From assembly GCA_030673645.1 (NCBI GenBank), contig DAOVIO010000162.1:1-8754 (forward strand): 8,754 bases of DNA, given 5' to 3'. The first letter of the stretch is position 1, and each line of letters starts with the position of its first letter. This document shows, one piece after another, positions 1-6,542 of the stretch. The notes beneath the pieces were generated by a model. It searched no databases. It was not told where the DNA came from and was given only the letters and a program-made list of their open reading frames with translations. This stretch comes from JAGLSB01 sp023135955. GTDB taxonomy: Bacteria > Bacteroidota > Bacteroidia > Bacteroidales > GCA-2748055. The position numbers and the translations under genes were made by a program.

Positions 1-137
1 GCATATTGAATTGTTTTAAAAGGCTCTTGAATTGTCCCGGGGTTAGAATCTGAACCCTCCGCGGAAACATAATAATTTTGACCATTAACATTTATAATTA
101 TTACTAGCTTGATGAGAAGAAAAAATACTTTTTTCAT
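1..137 (-). CDS. Secreted right-handed beta-helix protein, N-terminal 45 codons only
   Basis: The gene reads leftward from an ATG at 137-135 and runs off the window, so only about 45 residues are visible. They begin with Met-Lys-Lys, then a hydrophobic stretch (VFFLLIKLVIIINVNG) and Gln-Asn. This is a plausible type I signal peptide cleaved near residues 19-20, as is common in Bacteroidota. The mature start YYVSAEGSDSNPGT followed by EPFKTIQYA is the usual opening of right-handed parallel beta-helix proteins (DUF1565-like, polysaccharide lyase or glycoside hydrolase types): YYVS-x-x-G-x-D-x-NPGT-x-x-x-PFKTIQ. A purine-rich AAGGAAGG lies 4 bases before the ATG, a stronger ribosome-binding-like site than elsewhere in this window. 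It starts 39 bases after the sulfatase stop on the same strand, so cotranscription is likely. Exact family and substrate cannot be known from the fragment; glycan cleavage or binding is inferred from context. Confidence 0.8.
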   Translation of the reverse strand, partial: MKKVFFLLIKLVIIINVNGQNYYVSAEGSDSNPGTIQEPFKTIQY

Positions 138-176
138 ATACCTTCCTTGATTTTTATATTGTCATTAAATTATTTA

Positions 177-1976
177 TTATAGCTTTTCAACCAGAACAAA
201 ATATGCTGGATATTCCTCTTTGTTGATATCGATAAACCAAGCCTGAAAATCCATATCTCCCCTTTTAAGATTGAGATTAAAGTCTATATATGAATCATTC
301 GACTCTGCTGTTTTTACCGTCACCGTTTCACCGGCCATAATTCTAACCTTGTCTACTATTAGATCTGATTTTCCCGTTGAAACATTAAACCCAATTGGAT
401 TATTCGTATATACCGGATATCTGGAAACTTTTATATTGTATTCACCATCTTCTTCCACATGAATTTTCCAGGGGCCAAAAAGTTGACTTAGCTTTAATAC
501 ACTTCCAACAGAACTTGCGGAGTTTGTATTAAAAGTATAAGAATCCTGGGTGCTTAATTCAACAGGATTGGCTTGATCTGAGCCAATAACTATCCTGCTG
601 GCTTCATTCATATTTGTTGTTGTGGTATTAAACCATTGCAAATATTCCTTTTTTAATTGGTCAACTATTTCAGGGCGACTATCAGCAATATTGTTCTCCT
701 GAAGTAAATCCTCACTTAAATTATATAACTCCTTGCCATTTATTAAACGCCAGTCACCTTTTAAAACAGCTGATTCCAGATAGTGATGTGGAGCATTTTC
801 TATATGTCGTAAACCAACCCCACCATGTAATTGAATAAATAAGCTACGATCTTCCCAATCTACAGAATGAGTTTCATCCAGTAATGGTTTAAGAGATTTG
901 CCGTCCAGTTTAAGTTCTGCGGGTACTTCTATTTGACATAGATCGGCCAGAGTTGGAAATATATCCCATCCGGCAGTAAGCCCTCCAATGTTTTTACCTC
1001 CAGCAATATTCCCATCCGGCCATCGCATAAAGAAGAATGTTTTGTGACCGCCTTCATAAACAGATGCTTTTCTTCCTCGTAAACCAGCATTAAAGCCATT
1101 TAATGGAAAACCATTGACACTTCCATCATGAGTTTCAAAAGATCCCCCGGATCCTCCATCATCAGTAGTGAAAATGACAATGGTATTATCGCTTAGAGCT
1201 TCTTCATCCAGAAAACTTAATAATCTTCCAAAGTTCTCATCCAGATTGGCTATCATTCCATAAAATTGTGCAGTCTTTTTCGGAATGCCCATATCAAGAT
1301 AAGGTTGAACGTATTCTGGAGCAACATTATAGGGAGAATGGGGTGTGTTTGATGCAATATAAATAAAGAAAGGCTGACTCTTTACCTCTTTAATATATCG
1401 CCTTGCTTCATTAAACCATACATCTGCACAGTAACCATCAAATTTCTTAAGTACTCCATTATGATAATAGCTGTCATCGAAATAATCATTTCCCCAATAA
1501 TCGGATATTTGTCCCACACCACCAGCCTTATGAGTAACAACTTCGTCAAATCCTTGATCTTCAGATCGAAATGGATAATTATCTCCAAGATGCCATTTTC
1601 CGAAATGAGCTGTTTTATATCCATGAGCTTTTAAGAGCTCCGCTATAGTTGTTTCTTCCGTTCGCATAATAGCCCTGCCGGCACTGGTTCGCCAGGTTCC
1701 GGTTCTTGCAGAGTACCTGCCTGTTAATAATGATGCCCTTGAAGGAGCAGACAATAATTCCTGATGGAAATTGGTAAGCCGTACCGCATCTTCTGCAAAC
1801 TTGTCAATGTTTGGGGTTTTTAGGTCAGGATGACCCGTTGCTCCAAGATGTGAATAGCCCTGATCATCAGTTAAAATGAGAATAACATTAGGTTTTGAGC
1901 TTTCCGGTTCTGTAACATTGCAAGATGCATTTATCAGAAGAGAAGCTATAGCACATGCTGTTATTGTAGCTTTCAT
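177..1976 (-). CDS. Serine-type sulfatase (alkaline phosphatase superfamily), probable lipoprotein
   Basis: A 599-residue formylglycine-dependent sulfatase that would hydrolyse sulfate esters, probably on a polysaccharide or oligosaccharide. The N-terminus has a short hydrophobic segment ending in Cys19 (INASC), an imperfect lipobox, so periplasmic or outer-membrane anchoring is likely. Active-site landmarks in order: metal-binding D37-D38 (ILTDDQG); S76-A-P-S-R80 with ASLLTGR, the S-x-P-S-R signature whose serine is converted to formylglycine by an anaerobic-type maturase; K127/H129 in GKWHLG; H213 in TPHSPY; D272-D273 in TTDDGG; and K303 in GRKASVYEGG. The usual metal-site pair at 272-273 is Asp-Asn (TSDNG), so Asp-Asp is a departure. 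Residues from about 455 to 599 form a separate beta-rich tail (FGPWKIHVEEDGEYNIKVSRYP region) seen in arylsulfatase-A-like proteins of Bacteroidota. It lies 161 bases after the fucosidase stop, across a tandem array. Family call is secure; substrate (sulfated fucose or a linked sugar) is inferred. Confidence 0.95.
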   Translation of the reverse strand: MKATITACAIASLLINASCNVTEPESSKPNVILILTDDQGYSHLGATGHPDLKTPNIDKFAEDAVRLTNFHQELLSAPSRASLLTGRYSARTGTWRTSAGRAIMRTEETTIAELLKAHGYKTAHFGKWHLGDNYPFRSEDQGFDEVVTHKAGGVGQISDYWGNDYFDDSYYHNGVLKKFDGYCADVWFNEARRYIKEVKSQPFFIYIASNTPHSPYNVAPEYVQPYLDMGIPKKTAQFYGMIANLDENFGRLLSFLDEEALSDNTIVIFTTDDGGSGGSFETHDGSVNGFPLNGFNAGLRGRKASVYEGGHKTFFFMRWPDGNIAGGKNIGGLTAGWDIFPTLADLCQIEVPAELKLDGKSLKPLLDETHSVDWEDRSLFIQLHGGVGLRHIENAPHHYLESAVLKGDWRLINGKELYNLSEDLLQENNIADSRPEIVDQLKKEYLQWFNTTTTNMNEASRIVIGSDQANPVELSTQDSYTFNTNSASSVGSVLKLSQLFGPWKIHVEEDGEYNIKVSRYPVYTNNPIGFNVSTGKSDLIVDKVRIMAGETVTVKTAESNDSYIDFNLNLKRGDMDFQAWFIDINKEEYPAYFVLVEKL

Positions 1977-2047
1977 TTATTAATTTAAAGTCCTAAAAAA
2001 CTGGTATATATATTTGAACACTCTCGGTATATAGTAACATCTGATCA

Positions 2048-2180
2048 CCCTCCGTACTCACCCTCCGAACTCTTCCCTCACCCTCCGAACTCTTCCCTCA
2101 CACTCCATCCTCCTCCCTCACACTCCATCCTCTTCCCTCACACTCCATACTCCTCCCTCACACTCCATACTCCTCCCTCA
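2048..2180. repeat. 20-bp tandem repeat array, six full copies plus a truncated one
   Basis: Six contiguous 20-base units fill 2061-2180, and a shortened 13-base unit occupies 2048-2060. Read on the minus strand the unit is TGAGGGAGGAGTATGGAGTG. The two copies nearest the fucosidase (2141-2180) are identical, the next two carry AGGATGG in place of AGTATGG, and the last two carry TTCGGAGGG, so the array diverges gradually from one end to the other. The plus strand is almost free of G. The first two units are translated as the end of the fucosidase, and the third begins with its TGA stop; the remaining units lie in the intergenic spacer before the sulfatase. Confidence 0.97.
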
Positions 2181-3712
2181 AATGAAATCTTCAACCCAAT
2201 AGCATTAGCATTAGGCGCTTTCTCCGGCATATCAACCATCAAACCATTAGGATGTTGCTCCCATTTTAATTCGCCATCATAACCCAGCATAGTAACATTT
2301 GAAATCGTTCCTATTCTGGTATTCATTGGAGCAAGATGTTCGCACAGAACAGTTTTTCCTTTTCCAGGCCAGTCAAGAACAAATGCATATAAAACACCAT
2401 CTTTGGTTGTATATCTTATGTCTTTCTTTGTATAAGGTGATTCTATAACTTTATGAGGTATTTCATTGGTCGGACCTTCGCCAAACATATAAAAAGGACG
2501 AGTGCCATAAATTCCTTCACCGTTAATAGCCATCCATTCTCCCATTTCTTCGAGTATGCTTGTGGTTTGCTCATCGAGGGTTCCGTCTGCCTTGATGGGA
2601 ACATTAAGCAATAGATTTCCGTTTTTACTTACTATATCGATGAATTTGTCGACGAGAGCATTGGTAGTCATATAATCGGCACCTGCCCTGTATCCCCATG
2701 GACCTAAAGAATCATCTGTCTGCCATGGATCTTTGCGGATGTCGTTAGCCTTTCCCCGCTCAAAATCGAGAGTAGCCAAACCATCAGCATAAAGTCCTTG
2801 CCAGGGTCTTTCTTTGATGCACATTACTGATTCAAGTTTTCCGTCATTTCTTTCCATGCTCTTATTATAATAGTGAGCAATTACATCCATACCTGTTTTC
2901 CCTTTATCTTCGCCACGGAAAGGAACAGCGCAGTCAAAATATAAATGATCGGGCTGGTAGTTATCAATCAGATCTTTTATCCTATTTGCCCATAGCTCCC
3001 TCCACTCAACAGGTGTTTCGTATGGTGCTCTTTGGTGAATGTCATCATGCTTTTCATGATATAACTCCTCCCACTCCGGGTCATTTCCATCATAAGGCAC
3101 TCCTGCAAGCGGACCTTCTTTATCAGAAAGTTTTGAAGTGTTAATCCAGCTATATGATCTCGATAGGTGAGTAGTAACACCAAATTTGAGTCCGTGTTTT
3201 AATGTAGCTTCTTTCCACATACCGATAAGGTCCATTTCAGGGCCCATGTTTACAGTATTAAATCTGTGATGCTTTGAATCCCACAGATCAAAATTATCGT
3301 GATGAACGGCACATGGAGCAAAGTATTTTGCGCCAGATTCCTTAAATAGACCAACTAGTTTATCAGGATCAAAATTTTCTGCTTTCCACAATGGGATAAA
3401 GTCCTTGTATCCGAATTCTGATGGATGGCCATAAGTCTTTACATGATGCTCATAGTCTTTGGTTCCTTCCAGGTATAAGTTTCTGGCATACCATTCGCCC
3501 ATTTCGGCAACAGAATATGCGCCCCAATGCATGTAAATACCGAATTTGGCATCGCGGAACCAATCGGGAGTCTTATAGTTTTGCAAAGATTCTACTGTAG
3601 CAATAAAGGCTTCGGGTTTTCCGGATTCAGACTCCTGATCATTTGTTGTTTGACAAGATTGAAAAAAAAGAGTAATCATTAATGTCAGGAGAAAAGGTAA
3701 TAACTTCTTCAT
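2138..3712 (-). CDS. GH29 alpha-L-fucosidase, lipoprotein
   Basis: A 524-residue glycoside hydrolase family 29 enzyme that would release alpha-L-fucose by a retaining mechanism. The N-terminus (MKKLLPF, hydrophobic core, then QSC) points to a lipoprotein with Cys20 followed by an acidic, Ser/Glu-rich linker, so a cell-envelope location is likely. GH29 signatures in order: WFRDAKFGIYMHWGAYS (about 51-67, with H62); KYFAPCAVHHDNFDLWDS (129-146, with H137, H138 and W144); the strand ending LYFD260, whose Asp is the expected nucleophile; and DFERG with E318 as candidate acid/base, followed by PWQTDDSLGPWGYR. A beta-sandwich domain follows from about residue 410. Native-looking sequence ends at LKISFEG; the last dozen residues (GVWSVREEYGV) are encoded by tandem-repeat units. 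It is first gene of the minus-strand cluster, ahead of the sulfatase. A fucose-containing sulfated glycan is the inferred substrate; linkage specificity cannot be read. Confidence 0.96.
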   Translation of the reverse strand: MKKLLPFLLTLMITLFFQSCQTTNDQESESGKPEAFIATVESLQNYKTPDWFRDAKFGIYMHWGAYSVAEMGEWYARNLYLEGTKDYEHHVKTYGHPSEFGYKDFIPLWKAENFDPDKLVGLFKESGAKYFAPCAVHHDNFDLWDSKHHRFNTVNMGPEMDLIGMWKEATLKHGLKFGVTTHLSRSYSWINTSKLSDKEGPLAGVPYDGNDPEWEELYHEKHDDIHQRAPYETPVEWRELWANRIKDLIDNYQPDHLYFDCAVPFRGEDKGKTGMDVIAHYYNKSMERNDGKLESVMCIKERPWQGLYADGLATLDFERGKANDIRKDPWQTDDSLGPWGYRAGADYMTTNALVDKFIDIVSKNGNLLLNVPIKADGTLDEQTTSILEEMGEWMAINGEGIYGTRPFYMFGEGPTNEIPHKVIESPYTKKDIRYTTKDGVLYAFVLDWPGKGKTVLCEHLAPMNTRIGTISNVTMLGYDGELKWEQHPNGLMVDMPEKAPNANAIGLKISFEGGVWSVREEYGV

Positions 3713-3843
3713 TTTTTAAAATTTAGCTTAATAATTATTTTCAGTTTTTGTTATGATAAAATTAAGAAATATTGAATCCTGTCATTATTAGAAATAATAT
3801 AAAAGAGGAAAGAAATCATTCTTATGATATAAAAAATCAGTCG

Positions 3844-3878
3844 CAAAGATAATTTTCAGGGCTTTACCCGTGGAACAA
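3844..3878 (-). promoter_or_regulatory. Candidate promoter for the fucosidase-sulfatase operon
   Basis: On the minus strand TATCTTTG (3851-3844) matches the Bacteroidota -7 consensus TAnnTTTG exactly and is followed by C. A TTG (3878-3876) lies 24 bases upstream, one base beyond the usual 17-23 spacing for the -33 element, so the -33 part is weak. Transcription would start near 3837 and give a leader of roughly 125 bases before the fucosidase ATG at 3712. Motif match only. Confidence 0.45.
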
Positions 3879-4513
3879 GCACAATATTTACAGATAATGA
3901 AGAATTAGGATTTAAGAATCTGTGACTTTTTAAGTTCAACAGAATATGAAACTAGCATAAGATTATTTTGTCATTCCTGACTTTAACAATTTTGCCTGAG
4001 AATTATTTTTCAGATTAATGATTCAATACCTGGCTGTAAGAAAAGGTAAGACAAGTTTGAATAAGCATTGTATTTTACTTTCTTCCATAGAAAATTTAAG
4101 TATGGTTATTGTCCTGACCAAATTTATTTATTGTGCTTATAACCAAAAGCTTGCCCCTTATTTTAAAAGAAAAATAAAAAAAACTACGAAAAAGGGGTAA
4201 CAAAAAGGAGAGAAGATTAATAAATGTATTGTATGGTTTATGTAGGGAGTAGAAAAATAATAGAGCAAATGGTCCAGTGATTTGGAAGAAGTACTCATTT
4301 TAAAGATATTCCTTCCTGAGTTTTTCCGGACATGGCCCATACATTTTAAACAAGACAAAGACGAAAATAAATTTGTATAAGGCAAGACTATTATTAAAAC
4401 CAAATGAAACAGAAGAAAGAAGCTAGAATAGATTGGCTGAATGCATATTGACAATTTTTTGGGAATATTGAAATTAATATAGCAGGAATCTTCCAATTAG
4501 AATACCCTTGCCG

Positions 4514-4549
4514 GGGATTTTATATTTGGTTTTTCTTGCATAAAATCCC
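4514..4549 (+). repeat. Perfect 10-bp stem-loop upstream of the first cassette-like gene
   Basis: GGGATTTTAT (4514-4523) is the exact reverse complement of ATAAAATCCC (4540-4549), with a 16-base loop. It lies 34 bases before the GTTACCAAAC boundary and 60 bases before the ATG at 4610. It is not followed by a T-run, so it is a poor intrinsic terminator. It may be part of a recombination-site-like structure preceding the cassette, or a leader element. Confidence 0.6.
4521..4528 (+). promoter_or_regulatory. Candidate -7 element for the gene at 4610
   Basis: TATATTTG matches TAnnTTTG exactly. A TTAG at 4497-4500, 20 bases upstream, is one mismatch from TTTG. The leader would be about 75 bases. 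The motif overlaps the 5' arm and loop of the 4514-4549 hairpin. In AT-rich DNA such a match can occur by chance. Confidence 0.35.
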
Positions 4550-4583
4550 ATACAGATTTTGAGTGTGTGGTTTATATAATAAA

Positions 4584-4598
4584 GTTACCAAACATATT
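4584..4598 (+). repeat. Left inverted repeat of cassette-like unit 1
   Basis: GTTACCAAACATATT here and AATACGTTTGGTAAC at 6381-6395 are reverse complements at 14 of 15 positions. Similarity stops abruptly outside the GTT, which marks a sharp boundary, 11 bases before the ATG at 4610. Confidence 0.85.
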
Positions 4599-4609
4599 GA
4601 AAAAAAGAA

Positions 4610-6367
4610 ATGGCAATAAGCTCATATACGAAGCAGGATCACAGACTGACTGCTAGTCAATTTATTGACGAGATAATTAAATCAGGTAATCCAAAAACAA
4701 TATCAGACAAAACGATTACTGAGAAGGTTTCTTTACAAACCGACATTGTTGCAGTTGGGATTATTATAGAGAATTGTGTATTTGAAGAAAATGTATTTTT
4801 GGAAGAAATAGATCTTAATTATGGAATTAAATTTACAGGTTGTAATTTTATTAAAACACTGTCAATAAATGAATGTAAATCTAATAATTATGACCACGAG
4901 TTTAATTTTGACGGATACCATATTGAATTTATTAACACACAAATTGAAGGATTATATTTTAACGGAAGTAATGAAATAGATAGGGGAGTAAGAATATCAA
5001 AAAAATCAAGAATCAACAAATTACAGGTTCGTTCTATATATTCAAAAACAGGTAGTTTTGCGATAAACGACTCAACAGTAGAAACTTTATTTGATGTAAG
5101 TCAAGCAAGACTCATAAATGGTCTTGAAATAAGAAAGAATAGTATTATTAATTCAAAAGTCAGAATTGAAAATGTAACTGCGAGTTCAATAACATTTACG
5201 GAATCAACATTTGATACAGATGTACATATATGGGCAGGTAAAATAGGAAATCTAATTTTTAATGATGGACTATTTAATGATGACCTTTTTATAACTGCGG
5301 TTCCAATTGCAGGTTCTATGACAATCATAGGGACTGAATTTAAAAAATCGATTAATTTCAAATTGCATGATGAAACCAATAATAAAACAGGTTCCTTAGA
5401 GACGATATATATTTCATCTGGGAAATTTAATGAACAGTTTGTTGTAAATGGCAGTAACGAGACAATTAGAAAATTAACCGTTAAGTTTTCTAAACAATTA
5501 GAAGGTGCTTTGCATTTCAATTCCTGTAATATAAAAGAGACGGAATTGTCAGGAGAAAATCATAATGGGAATATTGTTTTTAATCATTCAAATTTCAACA
5601 AATTATCATTTGATTTTTTCTCCAATTATTCTACCATTTCTATAATATCGGCAAAAGCATTTGGCTTAAATTCAGAACTAACTATTCAACATTCAAATCT
5701 TGGAAAATCTCAATTTTTTAATACTTTCTTTAATACTTTTGAAATCATAAGTATTTACAATAGTATATTGATTGATATTGTTGTTGCAAATGTTAAATGG
5801 TTTAATGATAAAAACTTGAACTCAAAGACAGCAGAAACATCACCTGATTACACTCAGAAAAAAGAAATATATAGACAAATAAAATTTGTACTTGAACGAC
5901 AAGGTGATAGAATTTCTTCATTAAAGTTTAAAGCATTAGAAATGAATGCTTATAAAAAAGAACTTTTTGAGTCCGTTGAGAAAAGATTTAAGAGAATCTT
6001 TAATGGTAATAGATTTATACTATGGATAGGTCAAACAAATGATTATGGACAAAATTGGATAAAGCCAATTCTATTTGCCATTGGTTTTGGTCTTTTATTT
6101 CACTTTCTAATCGTTATAGGAATTTCAGAGAAATTATCATATCAGCCAAATTTAAATATTGAAAGTTTATTAATAACGTGGAATGAGTATTGGAGCAACT
6201 TAAATACATTGCCTCAATTAATGAATCCTGCTCATTTTTTACAAAGACTATTTCCAAATGCACAGGATATTAGTTTTACAGTCTATTTTTTAGATTATTT
6301 ACTTAAAATCATTCTTGCATTCTTTATTTATCAAGTGATTTCAGCGTTTAGAAAGTATATGAAATGA
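4610..6367 (+). CDS. Membrane-anchored pentapeptide/beta-helix-like protein of unknown function
   Basis: A 585-residue protein without a signal peptide. Residues about 45-400 are a long run of short beta-strand-like repeats (for example IIENCVFEENVFLEEIDL, GIKFTGCNFIKTLSI, ASSITFTESTF, GNIVFNHSNF) with regularly spaced Phe/Ile/Leu and Asn/Ser turns, resembling a degenerate pentapeptide-repeat or right-handed beta-helix. Residues about 415-465 form a charged helical segment (YRQIKFVLERQGDRISSLKF, then KALEMNAYKKEL). Two hydrophobic segments follow, at about 484-505 and 554-580, and the protein ends FFIYQVISAFRKYMK. This helical linker plus C-terminal membrane pair, ending IYQ-x-x-x-AFRKY, recalls hypothetical proteins common in Bacteroidota. 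The topology predicts a cytoplasmic beta-helix on a membrane anchor, possibly an effector or scaffold, but no function is established. The ATG at 4610 is preceded by an A-rich stretch and no Shine-Dalgarno. Base composition is markedly AT-rich compared with the fucosidase. Confidence 0.85.
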   Translation: MAISSYTKQDHRLTASQFIDEIIKSGNPKTISDKTITEKVSLQTDIVAVGIIIENCVFEENVFLEEIDLNYGIKFTGCNFIKTLSINECKSNNYDHEFNFDGYHIEFINTQIEGLYFNGSNEIDRGVRISKKSRINKLQVRSIYSKTGSFAINDSTVETLFDVSQARLINGLEIRKNSIINSKVRIENVTASSITFTESTFDTDVHIWAGKIGNLIFNDGLFNDDLFITAVPIAGSMTIIGTEFKKSINFKLHDETNNKTGSLETIYISSGKFNEQFVVNGSNETIRKLTVKFSKQLEGALHFNSCNIKETELSGENHNGNIVFNHSNFNKLSFDFFSNYSTISIISAKAFGLNSELTIQHSNLGKSQFFNTFFNTFEIISIYNSILIDIVVANVKWFNDKNLNSKTAETSPDYTQKKEIYRQIKFVLERQGDRISSLKFKALEMNAYKKELFESVEKRFKRIFNGNRFILWIGQTNDYGQNWIKPILFAIGFGLLFHFLIVIGISEKLSYQPNLNIESLLITWNEYWSNLNTLPQLMNPAHFLQRLFPNAQDISFTVYFLDYLLKIILAFFIYQVISAFRKYMK

Positions 6368-6380
6368 TGAAAATGAAAGA

Positions 6381-6395
6381 AATACGTTTGGTAAC
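6381..6395 (+). repeat. Right inverted repeat of cassette-like unit 1
   Basis: AATACGTTTGGTAAC is the reverse complement of 4584-4598 with one mismatch. Its last three bases, AAC, pair with the GTT at 6513-6515 in the hairpin that follows, so it serves both as cassette end and as the outer arm of the stem. Confidence 0.85.
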
Positions 6396-6519
6396 ACGCA
6401 ATAAAAAACATAGGGCAGAAAGCACTAAATTTGAACGACATAACATTTAATAAATGGCTGTGTAAATTGATAGGTAGAGCTTCGAAATGCCCAGCGTTTC
6501 TTATTGCCATCCGTTAGGG
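6389..6519 (+). other. attC-like long imperfect hairpin between the two cassette genes
   Basis: Outer arms TAAC (6392-6395) and GTTA (6513-6516) pair. After an asymmetric internal loop, GCAATAA (6398-6404) pairs with TTATTGC (6501-6507), AAAC (6406-6409) with GTTT (6496-6499), GGGCA (6413-6417) with TGCCC (6488-6492), and AAGC (6420-6423) with GCTT (6479-6482). About 55 unpaired bases form the terminal loop. The length (about 131 bp), the AAC/GTT ends and the bulged symmetric arms match the general plan of attC sites. Pairing breaks just beyond TAAC/GTTA, as expected if the bases after GTT belong to the next cassette. Confidence 0.6.
6426..6433 (+). promoter_or_regulatory. Candidate -7 element for the gene at 6543
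   Basis: TAAATTTG fits TAnnTTTG exactly and lies in the large loop of the attC-like hairpin. No TTG is found at the right distance upstream (the nearest, at 6388-6390, is 35 bases away), so support is weak. The leader would be about 105 bases. Confidence 0.25.
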
Positions 6520-6522
6520 TAC
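6513..6522 (+). repeat. Left inverted repeat of cassette-like unit 2
   Basis: GTTAGGGTAC is matched by GTACCCTAAT at 8073-8082 in inverse orientation; nine of the ten positions are complementary. It is followed by ATTATGC, as GTTACCAAAC is followed by ATATT at cassette 1, giving a shared left-end form GTTA-N4-ACAT. Confidence 0.7.
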
Positions 6523-6542
6523 ATTATGCTTAATAACAAACC

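Larger units (their letters stand above)
3713..4583. other. Intergenic region without a convincing gene
   Basis: About 870 AT-rich bases lie between the minus-strand fucosidase and the plus-strand gene at 4610. The left part holds the candidate fucosidase promoter. Short open frames at 4018-4200 (plus) and 4158-4496 (minus) have low-complexity, Phe/Leu/Lys-rich translations with no recognisable family and look like chance. The right end holds a perfect hairpin at 4514-4549. No RNA gene was recognised. Confidence 0.6.
4584..6513 (+). mobile_element. Putative integron-like gene cassette 1
   Basis: The unit runs from GTTACCAAAC through a single gene to a matching inverse core (TGGTAAC, 6389-6395), and then through a long imperfect hairpin ending at the next GTT (6513-6515). 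Little space is left around the gene: 11 bases between the left repeat and the ATG, and 13 between the stop and the right repeat. This is the organisation of an integron cassette with its attC. The core sequences do not obey GTTRRRY and no integrase is in the window, so mobility is inferred from topology alone. Confidence 0.4.

Noticed and set aside
271..462. Plus-strand open frame of 63 codons inside the sulfatase gene
   Set aside because: Antisense shadow of a clearly coding sulfatase reading frame.
2048..2180. CRISPR array
   Set aside because: The 20-bp units are directly contiguous with no unique spacers, and the array overlaps a coding end.
4018..4200. Plus-strand open frame of 60 codons
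   Set aside because: No recognisable motif, ends in a Lys-rich low-complexity run, and has no supporting promoter or neighbour logic.
4276..4377. Plus-strand stretch translating SDLEEVLILKIFLPEFF and on, faintly like the N-terminus of some Bacteroidota transposases
   Set aside because: Only about 34 residues before stops in the same frame, and the resemblance is from memory and short. A translated search against ISAon1-like transposases would decide.
4158..4496. Minus-strand open frame of 112 codons, Phe/Leu/Ser-rich
   Set aside because: Translation looks like random AT-rich DNA, with no domain pattern, no good start context, and overlap with another spurious frame.
5101..5520. Minus-strand open frame of 139 codons inside the beta-helix gene
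   Set aside because: Antisense shadow; the plus-strand frame has the coherent repeat pattern and membrane segments.
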